DNA of 64,000 nucleotides, from assembly GCA_021234155.1 (NCBI GenBank), contig JAJEKV010000056.1, forward strand, positions 6,786,618-6,850,617, written 5' to 3'. Made by a program: the position numbers and the translations under genes. Below the pieces are notes generated by a model. It made no database searches, was not told where the DNA came from, and saw nothing but the letters and a program-made list of their open reading frames with translations. This document shows positions 20,969 to 33,060 of the stretch, piece after piece; position 1 is the stretch's first letter, and every line of letters starts with the position of its first letter. The DNA comes from Isoetes taiwanensis (taxonomy: Eukaryota > Streptophyta > Lycopodiopsida > Isoetales > Isoetaceae).

Positions 20969-22674
20969 ATGGCGTCAACTTCCAAGCTGCCTGCAAAACC
21001 TCCTGTGTCCATGCTGGTGCAGGGGGGAAATTTGGCATTGCATGTTAACCCTCTGGCTTATAGTGAGAATGTCTTTCAAGACGGTGATTTTCCTACTTTG
21101 GCACCCTCGGCTGGTGCACCGAAGAGTACAAGTGCTTTGAATAGCGGTAATGCTTCTGTGGATGGTGCCTCGGCGCCAGCTGGTGCCAATTCTAACAAAG
21201 ATCAGTCCCGTCCACTTCCTTGGAGGTACTCAACTTCTGGAGTAAATGCTAGCAGGGAGCGCTTTAGTGATTGGATCAAGAAGGACTTGTCATCATACGT
21301 CTGCTGTGCATATTGCTACAGCTATTGATGTGATGATTCAGGATAATAAAAGAGTTCTCAGTAATCTTTTGGGTGAGTTGCGAGCAAAGGAGGCGAAGTT
21401 GGAGCTCCAGTTACCTTCTGTTGAAGTTTTCTATCAGCCTGAAATGTGTAAGAATACTCTTCAAGCGTCTGGATACAATGTGGTTGAGATTGATCATGAA
21501 CTTACACAAGAAGTGTATTAGTAACTTGTTGTCGTTTAGTGTGGTTGGTCAATATACTGGAGCATTTCTTGACAGTAGGAAGCTTGGCTATTGGTTGACT
21601 GGTCATCTTCGGAGATTAGGGTTGCCACCTTATCGTACTTTAAAGATGTTGGATAAGAAGTTCTTTTTGATCGTTTTTGATGATGCTGTGGCTGTGGAGC
21701 AATTGGTGGCACGTGGTGTGGACCCAATGTGGAGTGATTATATTTTGTACCAGCCTTACTCGCCTGGATTTTCTCCTGGTACGACTCCTGCTCTTAGGAT
21801 GCCATGTTGGTTTTCTATTCCTAATCTTCCTCCTGATATCTTGGTGCCGAAGTTTCTTATCAGTATTGCTAATGGTCTGGGTACTCATCTGGCCCATTCT
21901 ATTGTTGATGGTGCTAAAATTTGTGTTTCTCTTCCTTCTGGTCGCGGTCTTCCTGACTGTGTGGTTGTGAAAAGTGGCCCTATCTTTCTGAAGTATGCTT
22001 TGCAGTTGCTCAATAGCCCTCAGCTTGCTGATTTATTTCCTCAACTTGATGTATTTGCAAATTTTCGTGCTAAGAGAGATCGCCCTGCAATGGTCCCTTC
22101 TTCCTCTATGCCTCCTACCTCTGTTGTGTCCCCTTTACCCTCTGTTGTCCCTTCTACCAATGCTACTGCTAGCTCTGTTGTTGCTACTCCATCTGCTGCT
22201 AAAACCACTATCCCACAGAAGATTGTGCATACTCCCGCTTTTGAAGAGGATGTTAGGGCTAAGTTACAGAAGATCCAGAAGTTGCAAGAGCGGCATGAAA
22301 ATGTTCAAGAGCATCATGAAAATGCCCAAGAGGGATGGACAAATGTTAATTGGAAAAGAACTGCACGCAATAAGGCTAGTCAACATGTGTCTCATGTCAT
22401 GAGCGATTCTGATAATTTGCATGGAAGGGTGGAGCAGAGAGCAGACTCTCCCTTGCCAGTTACCCAACAAAATAATGGGGGGGTAGAGCAGAGAGGAGGC
22501 TCTCCCTCACCAAGTGCTGAACAAAACAATGGAAGGGTGGAACAGAGAGGAGGCTCCCCCTTGCCAATTTCCAGGACGAGGTGGGCTGACCTCCCTTCAG
22601 AACCATGCGAGATGGACATGGTTGAGGCTGGCTCTATTGGTATGGAGGTGGAACATAATATTTTGGCCACATGA
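20969..22674 (+). pseudogene. LINE ORF1, nucleic-acid-binding protein (DUF4283-like), two frameshifts
   Basis: It starts MASTSKLPAKPPVS. Frames change near 21290 and 21505, then run open to TGA at 22672-22674. The central part (VVGQYTGAFLDSRKLGYWL, then KKFFLIVFDDAVAVEQLVARG and CWFSIPNLPPDIL) resembles the DUF4283-type RNA-binding domain of plant L1 ORF1 proteins. A proline/alanine/serine linker, a coiled-coil-like stretch (AKLQKIQKLQERHENVQE) and a triplicated 18-aa repeat follow. The stop overlaps the ORF2 start as ATGA, which suggests termination-reinitiation. Confidence 0.8.
22423..22575 (+). repeat. 54-bp coding minisatellite in LINE ORF1
   Basis: Three units start at 22423, 22477 and 22531, encoding GRVEQRADSPLPVTQQNN, GGVEQRGGSPSPSAEQNN and GRVEQRGGSPLPIS. 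The units are kept in frame. Confidence 0.9.
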
Positions 22675-22984
22675 ACCTGTTGTCTTGGAATGTGAGGGGA
22701 GTGGCTTCTTCCCCAAGTAAAAGAAGCAGGTTGTCTCTTTACCTGTCTAAGTTTTCTACGACCTTTTGTTGCCTCCAAGAGCATAAATGCCGCCGCGTTG
22801 ATGTACATAAAGTAGCTAATGTATTTGGACGGGATTATAATGTCTTGGTGTCTGCTGCTGGTGTGCTTACTGCATGGAAGTCGTCTGTGGATGTCACTTT
22901 TACTCAAACAGATAGGTTCGGGCGGTGGATAATAATCAAATGGAAAGATAAGGGCCAACAAATGGAGGGGGAGATGGGAGCGCC
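22671..22984 (+). pseudogene. Outer LINE ORF2, endonuclease N-terminal part
   Basis: MNLLSWNVRGVASSPSKRSR is the APE-type endonuclease start (N in WNVRG), followed by FCCLQEHKC with the catalytic Glu. The coding sequence is cut at about 22985 by the nested LINE and resumes at 28452. Confidence 0.9.
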
Positions 22985-23374
22985 TAAAATCTTGGCACTT
23001 TTGTCTTTTACCTCTATTTTCAGTTTAAACTACTTTCTTGGCAAAATTTGCTGAAAACTTGCTCGATCCAGCCTGATTGTCACCCGAATTTCCTTGAATC
23101 GTGAGCTAGCCTTGTAGAGGCTAGCATCTCATCAGATTTAGAATTCAAAGATCTTCACATGGATACTAAAATCTTTGCAATTTTAAAGCAGGGAGACAGA
23201 CTAATTTGTGGTTTTCTTGTTGGACAACCTTCTGATCTGTGGAATTCACTGATCTACATGAGTATTTTTCCTCATAACTCATTTCAAGATCATGAGACCC
23301 TAGCAGTTGGACTGGAATTTAAGGGAGACAAATATTGACTGCTCGGACTCTCACATTTCAAATTCTCAACCTGA

Positions 23375-23614
23375 ATGCAACATTGCAGACTTCTCAAACA
23401 GGCAAGTCCACTCTTTTATAATTGCAATGATATGGTTTCTGAGGATGATGCCTTATATATTTTTGAATTCATTCCTGGAGGGTGTTCTGACAATGATTAT
23501 GGTAGTGACAAAGAGAATTGGGGAAATGAGAATTTTCTCTCTAATAACTCTACTGTTAATAAATCTAGGAAGGAATCAAAATCTAAGAAGAAGAAAAATT
23601 TCTTCCAAACCTGA
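23375..23614 (+). pseudogene. Inner LINE ORF1, C-terminal remnant
   Basis: The open frame reads DALYIFEFIPGGCSDNDYGS and ends in a basic tail (SRKESKSKKKKNFFQT). Its place just ahead of ORF2 suggests it is the ORF1 end. The RNA-binding domain upstream (22985-23375) is shattered by stops. Confidence 0.5.
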
Positions 23615-23716
23615 TATTTCTACTTATTTGCATGACTCCTGTGGAAATACAAGAAGCAAAAAAAATAGGAGAAATAGATAATTTGCTTGTCTTTATCTTC
23701 TCCCTTGTTGTCCACC

Positions 23717-26700
23717 ATGAAGATTATGACATGGAATGTGAGGGGTATGAAAGGCCCTATTAAAAGAAGGAGGATCATCTCTCAATTAAGGCTTTACATG
23801 GCTGACCTCATTTTGCTTCAGGAAACTAAACTCCCCAAGTTTGAAAGTTCTTGTCTTGCTGATTGGATCTACCCAAGTGCATCCTCTGTCTGGATTGAGT
23901 CTTCTGGTACTTGTGGGGGCCTCATTATGATTTGGAAAGCTTTGCCTCATATTTCCTTTTATAACAGCCTTAGTAAATGTTGGCAGGCAGTTGTCTTTTC
24001 CATTAATAATTCCAATTTTGGAGTTATCAATATCTATGCTCCCACTTGTCCAAAAGTTAGAGAAAAGTTATGGCCTAAAATTTTATCTTGGATGTCTTCC
24101 CAACCTCGAATTGACTGGATTGTCCCTGGAGACTTCAATAACACACCAAATTGGGACATGAAGCTGGGCAACAGAATTAACATGTCCAGAAATGAGAGAA
24201 TCAATTGGGACTCTCTGATCTCTGACTTTAATTTGATTCATGTCCCCTCCTCCACTGCAATTTATACCTGGTCAAACAAGCAAAAAAACTCAAATAGAGT
24301 TTTGTGTGCCTTAGACAGATTTTATGTTTCCAGTTCCTCCTGCTCCTTCTGGGACAATTGTTATGTAGTAAGTGATGAATCAATTTCCATCTCTGATCAT
24401 CAACCACAATTCTTACACACCAAGCATCTATTGCAACTTCCTAGGGATGGCAACATTCCATTCAAATTAAATTGTTCTCTCCTTGGAAATGAGCAGTTCT
24501 GCATAGACTTCAGGAACTTTTATCTCTCTCTGCAGGTAATCAAAACTCTGCCATTGGATCTAAAGATCATCTTTCTATGAAATCCTTCTACTCTAAGATT
24601 AAGCAAGCCAAGTCCTGGATTAAGAAATGGTCTCACAGAATCTGCAAAGAGAAGAACAAGCTCAAAGAAAATTACTTAGAGCAAATGAAGAAAATTAGAG
24701 GTCAACTCAAGATCATTCCCATGATCTAAACCTTCAAATTGGTGAGGAAGTATTGGAAAAGAAAATAAAATTCATTGAAGAATTGGAAGCCAGGAGCTAT
24801 GCTATTAAATGCAAGATGAAATTTAACAAAGAGATGGATCTTGGAAGCTCTAGATTTTTCTACAGAACTGCCAAGAACAGTTTGCTAAATAATTCTATTC
24901 TCCAGGTGCACACTGATAATGGTTCAAACATTGACTCTCCCAAGGATATTAAGCATTTCTTTCAAGAGAAATATGCCTCCTTGTTTAATGGCAGGGATAT
25001 TAATTTAATTCAAAGAAGGATGAATTTATCTCCTTGATTAATCAAATCATTCCTAACTCTGGTAATCTGATGAATGATTCCATTGCTGCCATCCCTTCTG
25101 AGCAGGAAATTTTTAAGGTCATCATGAGCTTCAGTAAGGGCAAATCCCTTAGGCCAGATGGCCTACCTCCTGAATTTTACATGTGCTTTTGGGATATTTT
25201 AAAGGATGACATTGTTAATTTGGTGCATGGCTTTTGGAAGGCTGAACATTTACATCCCTCTATTTCTGCTGGCTTTCTAACTCTAGTCCCTAAAATTGAT
25301 ATGCCATCATCCTTCTCGGATTGGAGGCCAATCTCTCTGACCAATTCCTCATATAAGTTGTGTGCCAAAATAATAGTCAACATGATCAAACCTTTCCTTC
25401 AGGAGAATATCAATATCAAGCAATCTGCTTTCCTCTCCAACAGATTTATTTTGGATAATTACATTGTTGCTATGGAAGGACTTCACTGGAATAGAGTTTC
25501 TGACCAAGATTGCATACTGCTGAAGCTGGATTTCAAAAGGGCCTTTGATTCAGTAAACTGGGATTTTCTTGAATTTGCCATGCAAAAAATTGGTTTCAAT
25601 CCTAAAATTATTTCTTTAATTATGGGATTAAACTCTAAGGCAAATTCTGCTGTTCTAATAAATGGCTCCCCTTCAAACTTCTTTAATCTATCTCGAGGGG
25701 TAAGGCAGGGCTGCCCTTTAGCTCCTTTATCTTTTCCTTGTGGTTGCTGAATTACTCACAAAGGCTATTGATTTCCATCAAGGTTGTGGCAAGGGTCTAT
25801 ATCTCCCTGACAATAAAGGCAGTCTTATAATTTCTCAATATGCAGATGACACCTTTGCTTTTCTAGATTCTAATTCTGATAATATTGCTAAATTCTTAGG
25901 CATCATAGACTTATTCTCTGCAGCCTCAGGAATTTACCTCAACATTGCAAAGAGTGTGATTGTTGGAGACACAAGTGAGCATTATATTTGTGATATAAAG
26001 GTTCTTAACACCATGCAAGCAACCAAGCTCCTTGGAATGCCTTTATCTCTCAATCCTAATATTAAAGGGTTGTGGGATCCAATTCTTCAAAGAATTAGGA
26101 AGAAACTAAATTCTTTTAGAAGCTCTCTGTCAATGGCAGGTCGAACTATCATTGCAAACTCTATCCTTGCAGCTTCATACATCTACTTTTCTTCTGCTCT
26201 AGTGGCTCCCAAATCTATCTATAATGAGCTAGAGAAAACCAGCAGGAACTTCATATGGGGAGGAAGCCATTCTGTAAACTGGGATACTGTCACTAGAACT
26301 AAGTCTAATGGAGGTTTAGGATGCAAAAGTTTATACTTGCAAGCTTGTGCCATGTCAGGTAAATTTGTTTGGAGAACTTTATCTGGCAATAACTCTATAG
26401 CCTCAATCTTCATCAAATATTGGCTTGACTGCTCTTATCCTGAAGGTCACCCAAGTGTGAAGCACTGTATGCCTGAGTCAGTCCTTACTTATTTGCATCC
26501 AGGTAGAAACTCCTCACCTCTGATGCAAAACATGATCAAAGCTTGGAATACAGTTCAGGGATGCTTTGATACACCTGACATTCATGATCTTAATTTGAAT
26601 TCTTCCTTATTCTGGTCTTCTCAGTTTCAAGATAACAATGGTAATATCCCTGCTTTAAGACATCCGAAAATTTATAGGAAATGGTTGGACTTTGGTATCA

Positions 26701-27565
26701 CTCATGTAAAGCATTTAATCAGAAATGATCAAATTATTTTCTGGACTAATCTGAGAAGGCTTATCCATGGTACTTCTAGTGACAAATCTATTTTCTCTCA
26801 CTTCAAAAGTATCTTGTCACAATCTGCAAATTTGTTAGTCTATCAGGGTGGTTTTCCTCTCAAGTTAAATGGTCATGACAAATATAAAGTTAGTTCAGTG
26901 TATAACTCTCTAAATCAAAAGGATACATCTGCTAAAGCTGAGCTTAAATGGTCTATTTCAGAAAGAGAATGCAAGACTCTTTACAGGAACATTTGGAATT
27001 CTTATTGTCCACCAAAAGTCAATTTCTTCATATGGTTGATTGCTCATAAAAGTCTCCCTAATCTTGCTTCTCTTTCTAGAAAGATTTCTTCTGTTCCAGC
27101 CTGCCACTTGAATTGTTCTCAAGAAGAATCCATGCAACATATTTTCCAGTGTCATAAGATTGCAGATTTCTGGTCGTGGTTCTACAGTAAGTTCAGTGAT
27201 CTTTTCCCTGGACAACCTCATGGTAACTTGCTACAGCATATCCAAAACAATTATGCCTTTCTGAATACTATTGTCTTCACTGCCCTATGGAATATCTGGA
27301 AGCCAGAAATAGGATTGTCTATGGTAAGAAAAATTTATCTATTTTTTGGATCAAGATGAATTTTCAGTTAGATCTGGAAGGTTTTGTAACTGCTCACAAA
27401 AGTAAATTGGGAGACAATTATGACAAGAAATGGGATTCTGTTGGTAAATTCATAGGTGTTTTTAACTTGTATATTTCATATCTCAATGTCATTAATTCTA
27501 ATGCTCCTTTTTCTGACCTTCTTGATAGAATACCTGGAATTCCTGAAGGGGGAGGGCAGGAATAA
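23717..27565 (+). pseudogene. Inner LINE ORF2: endonuclease, reverse transcriptase, zf-RVT
   Basis: ATG at 23717 (MKIMTWNVRGMKGPIKRRR). Endonuclease: ILLQETK with the catalytic Glu, VINIYAP, PGDFNN, SISDHQPQ. RT: LRPDGLPPEFY, DWRPISLTN, QSAFLSNRFI, LKLDFKRAFDSVNW, GVRQGCPLAP, SQYADDTFAF (YADD intact), SLSMAGRT, FIWGG. zf-RVT is near 27100 (CSQEESMQHIFQCH). Frame changes near 24535, 24690-24750, 25035 and 25735, and again near 27320, destroy the reading frame. All catalytic motifs survive, which suggests moderately recent decay. Confidence 0.9.
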
Positions 27566-27575
27566 GTTTGATACA

Positions 27576-28001
27576 ATGCTGACATACCAAGAGGCTACTC
27601 TCTACTGCAATAGCACAGGTGTTTCAAATTTAGAGCCACCAGGGCCACAGGCAAGCTCGGATGACATCATGTTATACAAAGTCAGAAGCACTAGTAATGA
27701 ATCCACTTGGACAAAGATATACTGCAGAGAAGTGGCGCAGATGTACTGTTTGTTTAGCTTTCTATTCATGTACCATTTCTCTTTGACAGAAAGGCAGCTC
27801 AGCAGGTACAGGGAGTTATATTACTCTCACAAAATGCTGTCTGATCTTTATGGCACTCTGCTTCTGCTAATGGCCAAAGGAGATATTCATCAGCTGCTCA
27901 TGGAAAATGATTCTGAGCATAATAGCTACAAGTTTGGAACTGACTCAGGCTTCTATAGGGTCTACAATTCCATTTTTGACCAAGTCATGAAATCCCCATA
28001 A
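27576..28001 (+). other. Unrecognised ORF in the inner LINE 3' region (142 codons)
   Basis: ATG at 27576 opens a 142-codon frame (MLTYQEATLYCNSTGVSN ... IFDQVMKSP, then TAA) after the end of LINE ORF2 and before the poly-A. Plant L1 elements normally have only a 3' UTR here. It may be host DNA carried by 3' transduction, an odd tail or chance. No family is recognised. Confidence 0.3.
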
Positions 28002-28425
28002 ATCCCAGCTCAGCCACCTTTCTCAACCTTCATATCTGCTTTGCATCTTCATATCCTGTCATAATCACTGTTGCTCAGTAGTTAATCTTGCTCTTGTCTA
28101 ACACTTCACACATGTACCTTGGAGATCAATTTTGTCCTTGCAGGAATTGGGATCTCGGATGGCCTGGTGGAATACTTGTTCCATGCCAAGTTATCAGCTC
28201 CATCAAGTGATGCAAATCATTACTTTGGATACTATCTTATGATTGACTTCCAGCATTTTCTGGCTGCTCTTATGCAATCACTATATTGTCAAATCATTAT
28301 GTACTTTTTTGTTACTACTTGACAATTTTACTCTTAAGATGTAACTAATGGGGATTTCTTTTCCCTCATTAGTAACATATATGTACGGCTTTTATTAATT
28401 AATGGAAAAAACAACTCTTAACTTC

Positions 28426-28450
28426 AAAAAAAAAAAAAAAAAAAAAAAAA
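28426..28450 (+). other. Poly-A end of inner LINE
   Basis: A run of 25 A immediately precedes the resumed outer-LINE coding sequence. Confidence 0.9.
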
Positions 28451-28451
28451 G

Positions 28452-31400
28452 AATGGGGTTTGATAAATGTATATGCTCATAATAGACCTCGTCAGCGTGG
28501 TGCTTTGTGGGCAACTCTGAGGAGTATTCTCCAGCTTGGGCAGAATGTTGCAAGATTGCTCGTTGGCGACTTCAATATGGTCGAATTGGAAAGAGATAGA
28601 AGTGGTCGCGGCTCTGAAGTGGTGCAAGGATTCGAGCGAGAACAATGGCTATGCCTTTTACATGATGGTCAGCCTATAGAGATTGATGGTGATCAGTCCG
28701 TTACGTGGTGTAATGGTTGGACAGGAGCTGGCAGAGCTTATGCAAGGCATGATAGAGGATACTTTAATACTTGTGCAGCTACTCGGCTAGCGAATTTTCG
28801 TCGCTCAAATCTTCTGGATAGCTCCGTGTCTGATCATAATCCACAACTTCTAACTAATGATGTAGCTAACTGTCATCGACCTACCAGGACCTACTTTAAG
28901 CTTAATTGCAAGTACTTGGAGGATGATGAGTTCAAACTTGGCTGTAGTCGGGCTTGGTCTCGGGCCTTCTCACCTCGTAGGGGCATGTCGGGGGTTGTCG
29001 CAGCGTTGTCTGCAGTGAAGTCTTTTGCAAAAGAATATGGGAGAGTCAGAGCTGCTGAAGCTAGAGGACTATTGACTGCATTATACCAGGAATTAGAAGT
29101 ACTCCGCGCTCGTGGCCATACTAGTGGAGTCAGAGAAAAGGAGTTATTATCTCAGATCAAGGCTATGGAAACTGTAAAAGTTACTGAAGCCAAAGTGAAG
29201 GCAGGGTTATAGTGGTTCAAGGACGGAGATAGATGTACCCGGTTCTTTTTTGCTGCTGCAAGAAGAAGGAAACTCGCCACTTCTATACATTCTTTGGTGT
29301 TGCCAGATGGCGCTTTTATCTCCGATCCGGTGAATCTTAAGCAGTATCTTCATCATCACTTTTCTTCATTCTTTGCACGACACCCATTACCCTTTCAAAA
29401 GGACATGCAATTGGCCGTGTTGACTAAGGTGCGTCGCATTGTTTTTGAAGAGCAGAGGTTGCTTCTTGAGTCTAATATCGTGAAGGAGGACTTAAAAGCA
29501 GCTGTGGCTCTCTTGAAAAGGGACAAATGCCCAGGTCTTGATGGCTTTCCTATTGAATTCTTTCAGAAGTGCTGGGACTGGTTGGAGGATGACATATATG
29601 ATGCCTTTTGTGAGTTTCAGAGATTTAGGAGCCTTGATAACTCTCATTCCAAAGAGCAAGGAACCCAAGACTATTTCTGACTGGCGACCTATTACATTGC
29701 TTTCCTCTGTGTACAAGATCTTTGCTAAGACATTAACAGAAAGAGTCCGAGACATCTTGGCAGACGCTATCTCGTCAACACAATCTGGCTTTCTCCCTCG
29801 TCGTTGTATTCTCAACAACGTGGCTGCTGCATATGAAGGAATATATTGGGCCCGGTTACAGGGTCATAGAGCAGTGTATCTTAAGCTTGATTTTGCTAAA
29901 GCTTATGATAGTGTTGATTGGGGTTTCTTGGAGAAGTGTCTTCTTGCACTTGGGTTTGGGGAGTCATTCACAAGGAATGTCATGAAGCTCCATACATCAG
30001 CCAGATCTACTGTCCTTTTCCAGGGCGAGCCATCGGATATTTTTGTAGTGGGTAGAGGAATTCGGCAAGGTTGTCCCTTAGCACCCTTGCTTTTCACAAT
30101 TGTGGCAGAAGTATTATCCCAGCTCTTCTCCGTGGCTACCCAAGATGGCATTATTCAAGGCCTCCCAATGGACGATGGTTCTCAAGAGGTATGTAACCAA
30201 TATGCCGATGACACTTTTTTGTTCCTAATTGCCGAGGCTGAGAATCTTCGTAATGCTAAGCTATTATTAGACACATTCTCCTTAGCATCAGGAGTTCTTG
30301 TAGGGTGGCAAAAATGTACAGCTTTGTGGACGTTGGACAGTCCCATCCCTCCCTGTATTTTGGACTATCCATGGAAGATTCTTCTGCATGGCAATACCAC
30401 AAAGTTGCTTGGTATCCCAGTTGGAATTCACGTCTCTGCTTCAGATGCTTGGGATGAAATCATTAGTGGGTTGCAAAAGCACTTGTTTTGGTGGAATACA
30501 GCTAAACTGTCCATGCCCGGTAGAATCACTGTGGCTAAATGTGTTCTTAGTAATACTCATGTCTACATGGCGTCTGCTCTATTAGCTCTGCAGTGTAAGA
30601 TGGAGGAGATTGTGCATATCGTCAGAAATTTTATTTGGGGTGGAAATGAGTTAGGAGCGGTGGTCAAGGTAGCTTGGGCGAAATGCATTAGACCTGCTAG
30701 TGGTCTTGGTATGTTGGATTTTCACCTCCAAAGCAAGGTGATGGTATCAAAGTTTATTTGGAGGATTTTCATTGGTAAGGATGATTCTCCTGGCCTGAGG
30801 TTGTTGGTGCAGTCGATTCAGCATTGTCTCCCATTTCATAAGGCCACCATTAAGCCCCTCCTTCCTTGGGCTTTGCTTTATCATATGCATCAGTATCCTA
30901 ATGCCTCTCCCTTTCTAAAGGGGTTGCTTGCTGCTTGGGATACTGTCAGGTCTCTTTTCCATATTAATCCTGAGGCATGTCTTCAGTTGTCCACTCCATG
31001 CTGGTGGATTCCTTTGCAGGACACTCCAGAGAATGTGCCTCTAAGTGTGGTTGTTCATCCAAAGACACAACGACGATGGGTAGCAGCTGGTATTAGCACT
31101 ATTGCAGTTTGGTATGAGTCTGGTCATCTCATGTCATGGGAAGCATTTAGAACAAAGTTCTTGTTGTACAGATGGGAGAGAGTAATCTGGAATCATATTG
31201 CTGCATTGTTTCCATAGGATTCTGGTCCACAGATTGAGGTAGTCGTATGGGGTTGCCATCAGGATATCCAGCCAGGGCGGTTTGTGTCTTCTGTGTATAA
31301 ATTGCTTTTGCATTCTGAAATCCTGCCTCCATCTAATAGGTGGCATCTTCAGGTTCCTCAGCCACAATGGAAAAGTGTCTGGATATGGGTATGGGATAAG

Positions 31401-31877
31401 CTGCTTCATCCCAAAGTAGTAGTTTTGTGGTGGCAAGTGATCCATAGATGCCTCAGAGTCAACAGGTTAGTCCATAAAATGGATAATCGGATTTCAGAGC
31501 TCTGTCCTTTATGCCAGCAAAGGGTTGAGAGTATTGAGCATTGTTTTTTCTTGTGTGAGCGGCTTCGACAGGCATGGTCTTGGTTGTTGACCCTATTTGG
31601 AACGTCTCGATCTAGCCAACAAATTTTGCTTGCTATCTATCCTGATGCTTGGCCCAAACCACGGAAACGAGCTTTTCATCTCGCATGTGGCTGGCTTTTA
31701 TGGTCAATCTGGAAGAGAAGGAGGTTGTTTATCTTTAAGGGCATAGATACTGCAGATGAGATTGTTCTTCAGTGGGCGCAAAATAAAATTGTTATGGCTT
31801 ACAATTGTTCTTCTCTTGATCAAGAGAAGAAAGTACTGATCTGGCATACTTACCTTCAGATTCATTCTTTTGCATAG
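28452..31877 (+). pseudogene. Outer LINE ORF2, rest of endonuclease, reverse transcriptase and zf-RVT
   Basis: It resumes with WGLINVYAHNRP. The endonuclease shows LLVGDFNMVE and SVSDHNPQLL (catalytic SDH). RT segments are PGLDGFPIEFF, DWRPITLL, QSGFLPRRCI, LKLDFAKAYDSVDW, GIRQGCPLAP and NQYADDTFLF (catalytic YADD), then AKLSMPGRI and FIWGG. The C-terminal zinc-binding domain is near 31500 (CPLCQQRVESIEHCFFLC). Defects are a TAG at about 29210 (KAGL*WFKDGD), a frame change with deletion near 29610, and a TAG at 31215-31217; the frame is otherwise open. It is recognisable but not autonomous. Confidence 0.9.
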
Positions 31878-31986
31878 GCAGGTGGTTGTGCTCAGTTGGA
31901 TCGGTTTGTCCACTGGGGTTATAATCCTGTCTTTGCATTTTATGTTGTTCTGGTTTTTAGTTGGTGAATAAAGCTTGTCGTCCTTC

Positions 31987-32000
31987 AAAAAAAAAAAAAA
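31987..32000 (+). other. Poly-A end of outer LINE
   Basis: A run of 14 A after GTCGTCCTTC marks the 3' end of the outer LINE. Confidence 0.8.
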
Positions 32001-32660
32001 CACACATCCAATTTATCCCAAGTCTTACAGGGCTGTGGCCAAATCTTAATACCCTATATCCAAGTTATATGATAGACAACAATCACTGATGATGATATAG
32101 ATTTTACAGATAGCTTACATGTTTTTCCTAGTTGGTAGCCTGCTCCTCCCCTACTTGAACTGGATAAAAATCAAACTATATCTGGGTTTCAGAGGCATAA
32201 CGTAAAGAAAAGGCAATTTTACCATGAAGTTCATTAAAAGAAGTGCATTGATATTATGCAGAAACCTGTATTATATTCAAGGTCTTCACAAAATTCGCAT
32301 GCAACATTGTATACTCTAGGGTTGTTGCAACAACAGATCTGCATTGTATTTGTATACCACCTCCATGGCATTCCATCCTAGTTTGAAATGGTCTAGCACT
32401 CTCAATGGCACTTGCAAAAAGTTTATGCTCGTGTTAGATGGGCGAAAAGAAATTGGGCAAAAGTTCTTGCCCAAATCTGCAAGCAAGAAGCCTCATCGAA
32501 TCTGCATGGCTACTTACTTGTCTTGCTGCATCTGGCCAGAAAACATCCTAGCATTTACCCAAATCATTTCTAAATATATATCCTTATCCTTATATATATA
32601 CAATTATATTGGGTGCCACAAATGTTGGCAGCGCCACAAATGGTGTAGAGATTGATGCCA
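32001..32660. other. No gene seen
   Basis: AT-rich flank of the outer LINE. Only chance ORFs and a short TATATA stretch near 32575-32602. Confidence 0.5.
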
Positions 32661-32667
32661 CAAAATG

Positions 32668-33060
32668 TTGGTAGAGATTGATCTCGGCCGTCCATCTTAA
32701 AGATGGACGGTCCAGACGGTGCCACCTCGTAACTCTCCAAGCATCCCTCTTATTGGTGTACCAAAATTTTGGTAGAGATTGATCTCGGCCGTCCATCTCT
32801 GAGATGGACGGTCCAGACGGTGACACGTCGTAACACCCCAAGCACCCCCCCTTATTTGGGGCTTTTCATCTGGGCCCTTGAAATTGGGGCATTTCATCTA
32901 AACCGTCGATCCTAAATATTTGGGGCTTTTCATCACAACCGTCGAATGTGCTGCATCAATGGTCCTAATATTGCCACCCATATTGATCACATTTAATGAG
33001 GTGTCATTGAAATTTAATGGGGGCTAATGAAGTGGCGCAATATCCCCCCATTCTAGTTGT
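32668..33060. repeat. Tandem hairpin repeat, related copy at 55370-55610
   Basis: Two 101-bp-spaced copies of TTGGTAGAGATTGATCTCGG (32668 and 32769) each carry a hairpin: CCGTCCATCT/AGATGGACGG at 32688-32710 and CCGTCCATCTC/GAGATGGACGG at 32789-32811. The DNA to about 33060 repeats the phrase GGGGCTTTTCATC. The reverse complement shares phrases with 55370-55610 (GCCCCAAATAAGG, a GGCGCAA/TTGCGCC end, ACGGCCTAGAT-like lines). This is probably a degraded non-autonomous element. Confidence 0.6.

Larger units (their letters stand above)
22985..28450 (+). mobile_element. Nested plant L1-type LINE (inner)
   Basis: This second LINE is inserted in the outer LINE's endonuclease. It holds a 5'-truncated ORF1 remnant (to 23614), a full-length but frameshifted ORF2, a long 3' region and an A-run at 28426-28450. 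The flanks GAGATGGG (left) and GAATGGG (right) may be a short, imperfect target-site duplication. Its sequence clearly differs from the outer LINE, so it is another subfamily. Confidence 0.85.
20740..32000 (+). mobile_element. Plant L1-type LINE (outer), split by a nested LINE
   Basis: 5' leader from about 20740, ORF1 at 20969-22674, ORF2 starting at 22671, interruption at about 22985-28450, ORF2 resuming at 28452 and ending at 31877, then a 3' UTR and an A-run at 31987-32000. Removing the inner insert rejoins the endonuclease in frame (ITKWKDKG-like sequence on the left, WGLINVYAHNRPRQR on the right). No target-site duplication flanking the outer element was found by eye. Confidence 0.9.
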
